Below, one piece after another: positions 43,487 to 51,401 of a DNA stretch of 64,000 nt (positions are counted from its first letter, which is position 1; each line of letters opens with the position of its first letter). The stretch comes from an uncultured Collinsella sp. (lineage in GTDB: Bacteria > Actinomycetota > Coriobacteriia > Coriobacteriales > Coriobacteriaceae), in the NCBI GenBank assembly GCA_902470365.1, contig CABRFZ010000006.1:14550-78549 (forward strand). The letters run 5' to 3'. The translations under genes and the position numbers were made by a program. A model generated the notes under the pieces. That model was not told the origin of the DNA. It made no database searches and saw only the letters and a program-made list of their open reading frames with translations.

Positions 43487-44605
43487 ATGAATCCAAATCC
43501 TTTTAAGCCTACGGCTGGCAAGCGGCCTCCGATACTCATCGGCCGCGAGTCGGTCATCGAAGATTTCGAGGAAGGGCTCGATAACGGCGCCGGAGCGCCG
43601 GGTAGGCTCATGCTCATTACGGGAAACCGCGGCTGCGGCAAGACGGTTCTCCTACGGGAGCTGCAACGTCTAGCCAATGAGCGCGGATGGGCGGTTGTCT
43701 CCGATTCCGCTTCGCTTGGCTTATGCGACCGCTTGGCCGACGCGCTTCGCTCGAATAAACCCGTTGTGACGTCAATGGAGTTCGGTCCGTCGTTTGGCCG
43801 GATGTCGGTCGAGGCGGCGCGGGCAAAGGGCGAGACGTTGCGAGGGCTGGTCAACGAGCGCCTCAAGAGGCTCGGTCCAGGCAAGGGCATACTGTTTGCG
43901 ATTGATGAGGCGCAATCGGCGTCTATCGAGGAACTGGCGGCTCTTGCCGTTCTCTATCAGCAGGTGCTCGGAGACCAGGATGCCACGGGCTTGCCCGATA
44001 GCGACCAGCGCGGTCTTGCGCTGGCGTTCGCCGGCTTGCCCAGTATGGTTGACGATCTGCTCGAAGAGCCGAGCGTGACGTTTTTGCGGCGTGCCCAGCA
44101 GCGTACGTTGGGGGCGATATCTTTGCCCAAGGTGCGCGATTCGTATATCCAGACGGTCAAAGACGCTGGTCTTTACGTTGACGCGGAGACGGCGGACCTT
44201 GCGGCGCGCAAGAGCATGGGGCATCCCTACATGGTTCAGCTGGTGGGATATTACATGTGGCGGTCTGCTGTCCGGCGTGGCTCGCAGGTCATCGAAAGGC
44301 GCGATGTCGAGGATGGCCATGCGGATGCCGTCTCCGAGTTCTACGAAGCGGTTGACGCGCCTCTGTATTACGGGCTGCGCAGTCCACAGCGCCTCTTTAT
44401 CGAGGCCATGGCTGCTGACGAGGGTGAGCCGACGCGCATGGCGGATATCATTGAGCGCTGCGACCGTACTCAGAGTTGGGCGAGTAAATATCGCGCAAGT
44501 CTGATTCGCGAGCGCGTCATCGAGGCTGCCGGATACGGTCTCGTCCGGTTTACCGTGCCCATGCTGGGCGAGTACATCAGCGATCGAGTTTTATGGCATG
44601 AGTAG
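43487..44605 (+). CDS. AAA-family ATPase (Orc1/Cdc6- or STAND-like), copy 1
   Basis: 372 residues. It opens NPFKPTAGKRPPILIGRESV and has Walker A LITGNRGCGKTVLLRELQ and Walker B GILFAIDEAQSAS. A sensor-like segment is ALAFAGLPSMVDDLLEEPSV, then FLRRAQQRTLG. The C-terminal ~90 residues are a winged-helix-like domain (RMADIIERCDRTQSWASKYR). The paralogue at 47152-48252 shares these blocks. Function unknown; related proteins are widespread single genes in actinobacteria. GAGGAGG precedes the ATG. The uvrA-like start lies inside its final codons. Confidence 0.85.
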   Translation: MNPNPFKPTAGKRPPILIGRESVIEDFEEGLDNGAGAPGRLMLITGNRGCGKTVLLRELQRLANERGWAVVSDSASLGLCDRLADALRSNKPVVTSMEFGPSFGRMSVEAARAKGETLRGLVNERLKRLGPGKGILFAIDEAQSASIEELAALAVLYQQVLGDQDATGLPDSDQRGLALAFAGLPSMVDDLLEEPSVTFLRRAQQRTLGAISLPKVRDSYIQTVKDAGLYVDAETADLAARKSMGHPYMVQLVGYYMWRSAVRRGSQVIERRDVEDGHADAVSEFYEAVDAPLYYGLRSPQRLFIEAMAADEGEPTRMADIIERCDRTQSWASKYRASLIRERVIEAAGYGLVRFTVPMLGEYISDRVLWHE

Positions 44606-47111
44606 GGTGATAAAGGTGACGGAACAGAAGATGAGCCCGCAGGCTATCGAGGTGCGTGGCGCGCGTGTCCATAACCTTAAGGACATCGATATTGATATCC
44701 CGCTGGGAAAGCTCGTGGGTATTGCCGGCGTGTCGGGTTCGGGCAAGAGTTCGCTGGCACTGGGGGTTCTTTATGCCGAGGGCTCGCGTCGCTACTTGGA
44801 AGCACTTAGCACCTATACTCGACGTCGCCTGACGCAGGCCGAACACGCCCAGGTGGACGAGGTACTGCACGTGCCGGCGGCGCTCGCGCTGCACCAGCGT
44901 CCGAGCGTGCCGGGCGTGCGCTCCACCTTTGGCACCATGACCGAGCTCAACAACAGCCTGCGTCTGCTCTTTAGCCGTTGCGCCCATCACGTGTGCCCGC
45001 ATTGCGGGGCGCGTGTGGAGCCAAGCCTCAACGTAGCGGCTGGCCTGTCGCTCACGTGTCCGACGTGCGGCCGCGAGTTCTACGCTCCGAGCGCCGAGGA
45101 CCTTGCCTTTAACAGTGGCGGTGCATGCCCCACCTGTGGCGGCACCGGTGTCATGCGCGAGGTGGACGAGGCGAGCCTGGTGCCCGACGAGTCAAAGACC
45201 ATCAACGAAGGTGCGGTCCTTCCCTGGGGCACGCTCATGTGGGATCTGATGAAGCAGGTGGCAGGCGAGATGGGCGTGCGTACCGACGTGCCGTTTAACC
45301 AGCTCACGCCTCAAGAGCGCGACATCGTGTTTCATGGTCCGGCGGTTAAAAAGCACATTCTCTACGTTCCCAAAAACGGCGAGGGCGCCACGCCGCTCGA
45401 CTTTACCTATTACAACGCCGTCTATACCGTTGAGAATGCGCTCGCCAAGGTTAAGGACGATAAGGGGCTTAAGCGTGTAGCTCGCTTTTTGTGCGAGAGG
45501 CCATGCCGTGACTGTGGTGGCACGCGTCTCTCCGAGGCTGCGCGCCAGCCCCAGGTGCGCGGTATCAATCTGGCGCAGGCGGCGGCCATGACGCTGGGTG
45601 AGGCGATTGAGTGGGTGCGCGGGGTGCCTGCATCCTTGCCGCCCGAGATGCGGCCCATGGCGACGGATATCTGCGATTCGTTTTTGAGCGCGGCCCGTCG
45701 TCTGGTCGACCTGGGTCTCGATTACCTTTCACTCGATCGCGCCGGTGCCACGCTCTCCACGGGTGAGCGCCAGCGCGTACAGCTTGCTCGCGTGGTGCGC
45801 AACCGATCGACGGGCGTGCTGTATGTGCTGGACGAGCCCTCAATTGGCCTGCATCCTGCCAATGTCGACGGCCTGGTGGGTGTGATGCGCGACCTGGTGG
45901 GCGACGGCAACACCGTGGTTGTTGTCGACCACGATACACGTGTGCTGGCGGAAGCCGACTATCTGGTCGAGATGGGCCCCGTTGCCGGAGCAGGCGGCGG
46001 CAATGTGATCGCCGCTGGTACGGTAGACGAGGTCGAGCAATCGCAGAGCAGTCGCATCGCGCCGTTTTTGCGCGCCGAGCCCAAGCGCTTGCGTCCGCAG
46101 GTGACTGACGACGAAATGTTCGACCAGGGCCATATCCGCATGGCGACCGATGCCATCCATACCGTCAAGCCGCTCGAAGTCGATATCCCGCGCGGTCGCT
46201 TGGTTGCGGTTACGGGTGTTTCGGGTTCGGGCAAGACGACGTTGGTGCTCGAGACGCTCATCCCGGCACTCAAGGCGCAGGCAGCTGGCGAGCGCCTGCC
46301 GGGGCACGTGCGTTGGGTCGATGCCGAGGGTATTGCCCGCGCAAACCTGATTGATGCTACGCCCATCGGCGCCAACGTGCGCTCGACGGTAGCGACTTAT
46401 GCCGACATCCATGATGAGCTGCGCCGCGCCTTCGCCCGTACGCCCGAGGCCAAGGCAGCCGGCTACAAGGCGGGCGCCTTTAGCTACAACACCGGCGCCT
46501 TGCGCTGCCCTACGTGTGACGGCACGGGCTCGATATCGCTCGACGTGCAGTTTTTGCCCGACGTCGAGATCATCTGCCCGGCATGCCGTGGTTCGCGCTA
46601 CGCCGAGGCCGCCTCGCATATCCATCGCGAGGGCAAGGACGGGAGCTTGCTGACGTTGCCGCAGCTCATGGACATGAGTGTGGACGAGGCCATCGACGCT
46701 ACGGTGGGGCTCAAGAAAGTTCAGGCGCGCTTGCAGACCTTGCACGACCTGGGCTTGGGTTATCTCACGCTCGGTGAGCCTACGCCGGCGCTCTCAGGCG
46801 GCGAGGCGCAGCGCCTTAAGCTCGCGAGCGAGATGGGCCGCGTGCAGGATGATGCCGTATTCGTATTCGACGAGCCCACGATTGGCCTGCATCCGCTCGA
46901 TGTTCAGGTGCTGCTGAGCGTGTTTGACGGCCTCGTTGCCAAGGGCGCCACAGTCGTCGTGATCGAGCACGACCTCGACCTTATCCGTAACGCCGATTAT
47001 GTGATCGACATGGGTCCGGGCGGTGGCGACGCCGGCGGGCAAATCGTCTGCGCCGGCACGCCGGGCGACATCGCGGCCTGCCCCGCAAGCATCACCGGCC
47101 GCTATCTATAG
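44598..47111 (+). CDS. UvrA2-like (class II) excinuclease ABC-type ATPase
   Basis: About 837 residues, shorter than canonical UvrA (~950). It has two ABC modules: Walker A motifs GVSGSGKSSLALGVL and GVSGSGKTTLVLETL, signatures LSTGERQRVQLARV and LSGGEAQRLKLASEMG, and Walker B YVLDEPSIGLHPAN and FVFDEPTIGLHPLD. Zinc-finger cysteines occur as CPHCGARV, CPTCGREF, CPTCGGTG, CRDCGGTR, CPTCDGTG and CPACRGSR. Class II UvrAs have been linked to drug resistance (DrrC-like) or auxiliary repair. The ATG at 44598 overlaps the ATPase stop; an in-frame ATG at 44631 is an equally possible start. Confidence 0.9.
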   Translation: MSRVIKVTEQKMSPQAIEVRGARVHNLKDIDIDIPLGKLVGIAGVSGSGKSSLALGVLYAEGSRRYLEALSTYTRRRLTQAEHAQVDEVLHVPAALALHQRPSVPGVRSTFGTMTELNNSLRLLFSRCAHHVCPHCGARVEPSLNVAAGLSLTCPTCGREFYAPSAEDLAFNSGGACPTCGGTGVMREVDEASLVPDESKTINEGAVLPWGTLMWDLMKQVAGEMGVRTDVPFNQLTPQERDIVFHGPAVKKHILYVPKNGEGATPLDFTYYNAVYTVENALAKVKDDKGLKRVARFLCERPCRDCGGTRLSEAARQPQVRGINLAQAAAMTLGEAIEWVRGVPASLPPEMRPMATDICDSFLSAARRLVDLGLDYLSLDRAGATLSTGERQRVQLARVVRNRSTGVLYVLDEPSIGLHPANVDGLVGVMRDLVGDGNTVVVVDHDTRVLAEADYLVEMGPVAGAGGGNVIAAGTVDEVEQSQSSRIAPFLRAEPKRLRPQVTDDEMFDQGHIRMATDAIHTVKPLEVDIPRGRLVAVTGVSGSGKTTLVLETLIPALKAQAAGERLPGHVRWVDAEGIARANLIDATPIGANVRSTVATYADIHDELRRAFARTPEAKAAGYKAGAFSYNTGALRCPTCDGTGSISLDVQFLPDVEIICPACRGSRYAEAASHIHREGKDGSLLTLPQLMDMSVDEAIDATVGLKKVQARLQTLHDLGLGYLTLGEPTPALSGGEAQRLKLASEMGRVQDDAVFVFDEPTIGLHPLDVQVLLSVFDGLVAKGATVVVIEHDLDLIRNADYVIDMGPGGGDAGGQIVCAGTPGDIAACPASITGRYL

Positions 47112-47112
47112 A

Positions 47113-47147
47113 CAATGAGGCAAAGGGACAGCCTCTTTGCCTCATTG
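47113..47147. repeat. Palindromic repeat, family A variant
   Basis: 13-bp perfect arms (CAATGAGGCAAAG and complement) around GGACAGCCT, 1 bp after the uvrA-like stop. It also lies 5 bp from the end of the convergent ATPase gene, so it may terminate both. Confidence 0.85.
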
Positions 47148-47151
47148 ATGC

Positions 47152-48252
47152 CTATTTCACGCATTGAGCCGCGAGATAGTCGCGGAAGAATGGCAATTCA
47201 AATGCGACGAGCCCTCGTCCTCGTTCCCCGATGATGCCGGCATCTATCATGCGGCGTCGGTAGCGGGAGACCTGCTGCGGCGAACGCTTAAGGCGCTCGA
47301 CAAGGTCGGCGGTGGTGGACTCTTCCTCGTCATCGAGCATGGCGATGAGGAATCGCTTGTCCTCTGCAGTGAGTTCCCGATAGGTTGCCGCGAGGATTCG
47401 GTCGTCCATCTCGTCGCGCGCGATTTTGATTCCCAGGTCAAAGTCGCGTGACGAGATTTCCTTCGAATCGCTTGTGAGATCCCAGGCACGGTAGCCTACG
47501 AGTTGCAATAGGAAGGGAAAACCAGAGATCGAGCGAACGGCTCTATCGATTCCCTCAGCATCTGCCAGGCGATCGTTTTCCTGAATTGTGCGAATCAAGG
47601 CCTCGCGCACGTCATAGTCGGCGATGCGACCCAGATGATATTGTTGAGCGCGGCGAAGGAACGAGACCGTCTTGTGGTTCAGCAACGTCGAGACGTTGTT
47701 GGGAAGTCCCGCCATGAGCAGCGCGACGCGTTTCCCATCGGTCACAAAGTGCTGATACGTCGCTGCGAGCTGAATCATCTCGTCGAGTGTCGGGTCCACC
47801 TCGTCAACTGTGACGAGCAGACCGGTGCCCGCCTCGTTGAGCTGGTCGATAATGTCGCTCATGCGATAACGCCAAGTTGAGGCATCGTGAACGCGACTGA
47901 CCTCAATGCTGCCAAGCGGTGCAATTCCGAGACCGGTGACTTCGAAGTGGTTGGACGAGTCGATGAGATGGGCTGCGGCACGTTTCGCCCCGAACTCGAT
48001 TTCCTCAAGCATTCCCGGGAGCGCGGTCGTCTTTACGGCAATCCAGCCGTGGGATTCCGCCCTTGTCGCGAGCGACGACATGAGAGCGGTTTTACCGGTT
48101 CCACGCGCGCCTGAGAAGATCGAGGTCAATTCTGGGCGCCTGCGCTGGCTCAAGAAGGCACGGTCCAAATCCCGAATAATCTGTTGTCTGCCAGCGAGAT
48201 GGGCAGGAACCTCACCAAAACTGGGGGTAAATGGGTTCTCGAGATATTTCAC
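47152..48252 (-). CDS. AAA-family ATPase (Orc1/Cdc6- or STAND-like), copy 2
   Basis: 366 residues, paralogue of the ATPase at 43487-44605. It opens ENPFTPSFGEVPAHLAGRQQ, with Walker A FSGARGTGKTALMSSLA, Walker B GLLVTVDEVDPTLDEM, and the block ALLMAGLPNNVSTLLNHKTV then SFLRRAQQYHLGRI. LQLVGYRAWDLTS matches the copy 1 segment VQLVGYYMWRS. The C-terminus is a winged-helix domain (TADLVERLKRSPQQVSRYRR). It starts at GTG with AAAGGAG upstream and is convergent with the uvrA-like gene. Function unknown. Confidence 0.85.
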   Translation of the reverse strand: MKYLENPFTPSFGEVPAHLAGRQQIIRDLDRAFLSQRRRPELTSIFSGARGTGKTALMSSLATRAESHGWIAVKTTALPGMLEEIEFGAKRAAAHLIDSSNHFEVTGLGIAPLGSIEVSRVHDASTWRYRMSDIIDQLNEAGTGLLVTVDEVDPTLDEMIQLAATYQHFVTDGKRVALLMAGLPNNVSTLLNHKTVSFLRRAQQYHLGRIADYDVREALIRTIQENDRLADAEGIDRAVRSISGFPFLLQLVGYRAWDLTSDSKEISSRDFDLGIKIARDEMDDRILAATYRELTAEDKRFLIAMLDDEEESTTADLVERLKRSPQQVSRYRRRMIDAGIIGERGRGLVAFELPFFRDYLAAQCVK

Positions 48253-48276
48253 AAGGCTCTCCTTTCACACCGCCGT

Positions 48277-48300
48277 TTAACTTCATTTTACTTTAGTTAA
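48277..48300. promoter_or_regulatory. Dyad operator-like site upstream of ATPase copy 2
   Basis: TTAACT (48277-48282) and AGTTAA (48295-48300) form an inverted repeat with 12 bp between, in an A+T-rich stretch 25 bp upstream of the GTG start. Confidence 0.45.
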
Positions 48301-48370
48301 TTCTGATTAAAAGTGAGGGCTCTTTATCTAGAGCATCAATTAGGCGTGTGTGCCATCGACGTGGCGCTCG

Positions 48371-48403
48371 AATGTGACAAAAGGATAGTCCCTTTGTCAC
48401 ATT
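48371..48403. repeat. Palindromic repeat, family A, covering the trmL stop
   Basis: Arms AATGTGACAAA and complement with one asymmetric base. The trmL stop TGA (48399-48397) lies within the right arm. Confidence 0.85.
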
Positions 48404-48996
48404 CCCGGAAAGCCTGCCTGGCGCAGGGCCTCGTAGAGGACGATGGCGGCGCTGTTGGAGAGGTTGAGTGCGCTGATGCGGTAGTCGTCCGGGTCGACGA
48501 AGTTGCCGCAGATGTCCTGTTGAAGGATGACCTCGTGGCTGTCCTCGGTATGCCCCAGCGATTCCTCGTGAGCTTCCCATGCCTCGGCGTTATCGAGCGA
48601 ATCGCAATCGCGCAGCATCGGGATGCGCTCGCAGCGCTCGGGCGCTGCGGCAAGCAGTGGCTCGGGAATACCCGAGCTCTCGCTGCCAAAGACCAAATAG
48701 TCACCGTCACGGTAGGTGCTTTGCGCATAGGTTCGACGTGCCTTTTTGGTCAGCAGATGCAGGCGACCATCGGCAGGGGAGAGGTCGTTGCGCTCAAGAA
48801 AATCTTCCCAGCCGGCATAGGTCGTCACGTCCAAGTTTTGCCAGTAGCCCAGGCCGGCGCGACGCACCGTCTTGTCGTCGAGCGAAAACCCCAGCGGCTC
48901 CACCAGATGCAGGCGGGCGCCGGTGACCACGCAGGTGCGGCCGATATTGCCCGTATTGGCCGGAATCTCGGGCGCATACAGCACAATGTTGAACAT
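48397..48996 (-). CDS. trmL: tRNA (cytidine34/5-carboxymethylaminomethyluridine34-2'-O)-methyltransferase TrmL
   Basis: 199 residues of the SPOUT family. MFNIVLYAPEIPANTGNIGR at the start, LHLVEPLGFSLDD, DYLVFGSESSGIPEPLL and the knot region RISALNLSNSAAIVLYEALR match TrmL (YibK), which 2'-O-methylates the wobble base of tRNA-Leu. A stretch of ~25 extra residues lies between the last two motifs compared with E. coli YibK. The start at 48996 has AAGGAG upstream. A terminator separates it from the CobW gene. Confidence 0.92.
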   Translation of the reverse strand: MFNIVLYAPEIPANTGNIGRTCVVTGARLHLVEPLGFSLDDKTVRRAGLGYWQNLDVTTYAGWEDFLERNDLSPADGRLHLLTKKARRTYAQSTYRDGDYLVFGSESSGIPEPLLAAAPERCERIPMLRDCDSLDNAEAWEAHEESLGHTEDSHEVILQQDICGNFVDPDDYRISALNLSNSAAIVLYEALRQAGFPGM

Positions 48997-49019
48997 GAAT
49001 CTCCTTGGCTCAGAACGAA

Positions 49020-49052
49020 AAACCACCACGAAGGGCACCTTCGTGGTGGTTT
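49020..49052 (-). terminator. Terminator of the CobW-type gene (minus strand)
   Basis: 15-bp perfect stem (AAACCACCACGAAGG) with a 3-base loop; on the minus strand it ends in TTTTTCG. Confidence 0.88.
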
Positions 49053-49091
49053 GGCGGTTGCGTAGGCGGAAAAATGCCCGCTTGGATAAAC

Positions 49092-50222
49092 CTAGGCGCG
49101 GTGCCAGTCGGTCAGGCAGGCATCGAGGGAGGCGATGAGCGCATCCTTGTCCATGTGACGGCCGATGATGCACAGGCTCGTCATGCGGTCGCCCGTCTCG
49201 TCGTCCCAAATTTGCATGATCTCGGGGTTCTCGTCGATGATCTTCTGCTTCTCTCCCTCGGGCGCGGAATCGACAAACAGGCCGTTCTCCATCAGGCGCA
49301 TCTGGTGGCCGGCCTGCTCAAACATGTAGCACATGTCCGGATCGCCGGTCTGCCACAGCGGGCCCTTGACGCGGATGACCTCGTCGGGCCACTCCTGCTC
49401 AACAAAATTGGTGAACTTCTGCAGGTCAAACGGCTTGCGGCGCGAGTACACAAAGGTATCGATGTCGTACTCAAGCACCTCGGGGTCGTCGTGCTCCTCG
49501 GGATGCTCCATGGCCTCGATCCAGGCGGCGGAGTTGTAGGCGCGCATAAAGTCGAAGCGGTCGGTGTCGAGCAGCTCCTCCATGGGGACCTCGCCGTTTT
49601 GGGCCTCGACGATCACGGCGTCTTTCTGCAGGCTGCGCACGATGGCCTTAAGCTCGGCGATCTGCTCAGGGCTCACGGTATCGGTCTTGTTGAGGATCAG
49701 CGTGGAGCAGAACTCGATCTGCTGGATGAGCAGGCTCTCGATGTCGTCCTCGTCGATATCCTCGGCCAGCAGGTCGCGACCGCCGTTGAACTCGTCGTAC
49801 ATGCGGGCGCAGTCGACCACGGCCACGATGTTATCGAGCGCGAGCTTGGGCTCGCCGCCCACCTTGGCCTCGTCGCAGAAGCTCGAGATGGTGTAGGCGA
49901 TGGGGATAGGCTCACAAATACCCGATGCCTCGATGATGATGTAATCGAAGTTGCCCGAATCGGCGATGCCCTGCAGCTGGTTGGCCAGGTCATCCGAAAG
50001 CGTGCAGCAGATGCAGCCGTTGGTGAGCGGGATGAGGTCGTCGGTCTCGGAAAGGCCGCCGTCGGCGATGAGACTAGCGTCGACATTGATCTCGCCGATA
50101 TCGTTGACGATCACGGCGGCGCGGATGCCGCCGTCGTTAGCGAGGATGTGGTTGAGCAGTGTGGTCTTGCCGGCACCGAGGTATCCGGTAAGCATGATGA
50201 TCTTCACGGGTTTGTTGGGCAT
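49092..50222 (-). CDS. CobW/COG0523-family GTPase, metal chaperone-like
   Basis: 376 residues of G3E P-loop GTPase. Walker A is MLTGYLGAGKTTLLNHIL, and the family metal motif C-x-C-C is in NGCICCTLSDDL. The guanine motif is LILNKTDTVS. The C-terminal CobW_C domain includes YSRRKPFDLQKFTNFVEQEW. Members insert or deliver Zn, Co or Ni to target enzymes. An acidic loop (EHPEEHDDPEVLEYD) could bind metal. AAAGGAGG sets the start at 50222. No adjacent target or zinc-responsive site was seen. Confidence 0.92.
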   Translation of the reverse strand: MPNKPVKIIMLTGYLGAGKTTLLNHILANDGGIRAAVIVNDIGEINVDASLIADGGLSETDDLIPLTNGCICCTLSDDLANQLQGIADSGNFDYIIIEASGICEPIPIAYTISSFCDEAKVGGEPKLALDNIVAVVDCARMYDEFNGGRDLLAEDIDEDDIESLLIQQIEFCSTLILNKTDTVSPEQIAELKAIVRSLQKDAVIVEAQNGEVPMEELLDTDRFDFMRAYNSAAWIEAMEHPEEHDDPEVLEYDIDTFVYSRRKPFDLQKFTNFVEQEWPDEVIRVKGPLWQTGDPDMCYMFEQAGHQMRLMENGLFVDSAPEGEKQKIIDENPEIMQIWDDETGDRMTSLCIIGRHMDKDALIASLDACLTDWHRA

Positions 50223-50308
50223 GTGCCCTCCTTTGTTAGACATGGCTTACAGTTGAATCTTATGCCAAACGCCTGCTCTTATACCCACGCGCCGGCAAAT
50301 AACACAGG

Positions 50309-50650
50309 CTACTCCCAGGCTCCCCATACATCGGGGCAATAACCGACGGTGGCCTTTTTGCCGTTGCGCACGATGGGCTCGGCTAGAACCTGCTGATTCT
50401 CGAGCAGTTTATCGAAGCGCTGACTGGGGGTAAGGTGTTGAATGAGTGCGAGCGTCTCCTCGTCCTTGGCTTTGGGGTTGAGCAACTTGTCGATGCCGCC
50501 GACCGCCTGCATCACGCTCGTGAGCTCGCCCTTGCTCATCTCCTTTTCCTTAAGGTCAATAAACTGCACCTTAATGCGGCGCTCCTTAAAATAGCGCTGG
50601 GCCTTCTTGGTGTCGAACGACTTTTTGGTGCCGAAGACTTGCACGTTCAT
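50309..50650 (-). CDS. ArsC/Spx-family protein lacking the usual catalytic cysteine
   Basis: 113 residues with the ArsC thioredoxin-like fold: NVQVFGTKKSFDTKKAQRYF at the N-terminus, then FIDLKEKEMSKGELTSVMQA, and PIVRNGKKATVGYCPDVW near the end. In arsenate reductases and Spx the first loop has a cysteine; here the position reads GTKKSFDTKK with none. The only cysteine is near the C-terminus. It is therefore unlikely to reduce arsenate by the standard mechanism and may bind a partner instead. It lies 16 bp downstream of the flavoprotein gene, probably the same operon. Confidence 0.85.
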   Translation of the reverse strand: MNVQVFGTKKSFDTKKAQRYFKERRIKVQFIDLKEKEMSKGELTSVMQAVGGIDKLLNPKAKDEETLALIQHLTPSQRFDKLLENQQVLAEPIVRNGKKATVGYCPDVWGAWE

Positions 50651-50666
50651 AGTATGTTCCGCCGTT

Positions 50667-51290
50667 CTACCTGATAAAGTTGGTGCGCTTGCGATCGGCT
50701 TCGGGGGCTTCGATGCCGGCGGCCTGTCCTGCCTCGATACAGCGAAGGAGCCAGGCCATGTTCTTGCCGATGTTTCGCATGGTGGCCAGGCCCTCGGCGT
50801 CCTGGGTGGCCTCGCCCGGCATGGCACCAAACACGTTGTTCCAGTACGTGGACGCTACCACAGGCATCTGGTTGATGGTGAAGTACTTATTGAGCACGTC
50901 GAAGGTCGTCGACGTACCGCCGCGACGGGCGACGGCGACGGCAGCGCCCGGCTTGTGTTCAAAAGCTTTGCTACCGGCATAGAATGCGCGATCGAGTGCC
51001 GAGAGAATGCGGCCGCTGGGGTGCGCGTAGTAGACAGGCGAGCCAAAGACAAGGCCGTCGGCCTGTTCGGCGGCAGCGATCAGCTCGTTGACCACGTCGT
51101 CGTCAAAGGTGCAGCGACCGCCAAGCTTGCCACACTGGCCGCAACCGATGCAATCGCGAATGGGCTTGGCGCCCAGCTGAAACACCTCGGTATCAATGCC
51201 TTCTGCATTAAGTTGCTCTGCGACTTCGGTGAGTGCGCGGGCGGTGTTGCCGTTTGCCTTGGGGCTGCCATTGACCAAAAGAACCTTCAT
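50667..51290 (-). CDS. Flavodoxin-fold NAD(P)H/iron-sulfur flavoprotein-like oxidoreductase
   Basis: 207 residues. It has the FMN phosphate site VLLVNGSPKANGNTARAL and the flavin contact block GLVFGSPVYYAHPSGRILSA. A cysteine set (CIGCGQCGKLGGRC) resembles iron-sulfur flavoproteins, although the spacing is not that of a ferredoxin. Members transfer electrons from NAD(P)H or ferredoxin to quinones or other acceptors. The ATG at 51290 follows AGGGAG. It is followed by the ArsC-like gene. Confidence 0.88.
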   Translation of the reverse strand: MKVLLVNGSPKANGNTARALTEVAEQLNAEGIDTEVFQLGAKPIRDCIGCGQCGKLGGRCTFDDDVVNELIAAAEQADGLVFGSPVYYAHPSGRILSALDRAFYAGSKAFEHKPGAAVAVARRGGTSTTFDVLNKYFTINQMPVVASTYWNNVFGAMPGEATQDAEGLATMRNIGKNMAWLLRCIEAGQAAGIEAPEADRKRTNFIR

Positions 51291-51353
51291 CACAAACTCC
51301 CTCTGCTGTCGGTGACTTCTGCGGAGGATTATCGCACGAGAGGGTAGATGACG

Positions 51354-51396
51354 TGGGGCGCGATGTGAAACGGCTTGTGTTTCACATCGCGCCCCA
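51354..51396. terminator. Strong hairpin between gene starts/ends
   Basis: 17-bp perfect stem (TGGGGCGCGATGTGAAA) with a 9-base loop, 6 bp from the end of the GGDEF gene. No T-run on either strand, so the terminator role is inferred. Confidence 0.55.
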
Positions 51397-51401
51397 CAAC
51401 G

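Noticed and set aside
44631..47111. Alternative ATG for the uvrA-like gene
   Set aside because: It is possible and homology fits, but the overlap of ATG 44598 with the ATPase stop suggested coupling. The two starts cannot be separated by sequence alone.
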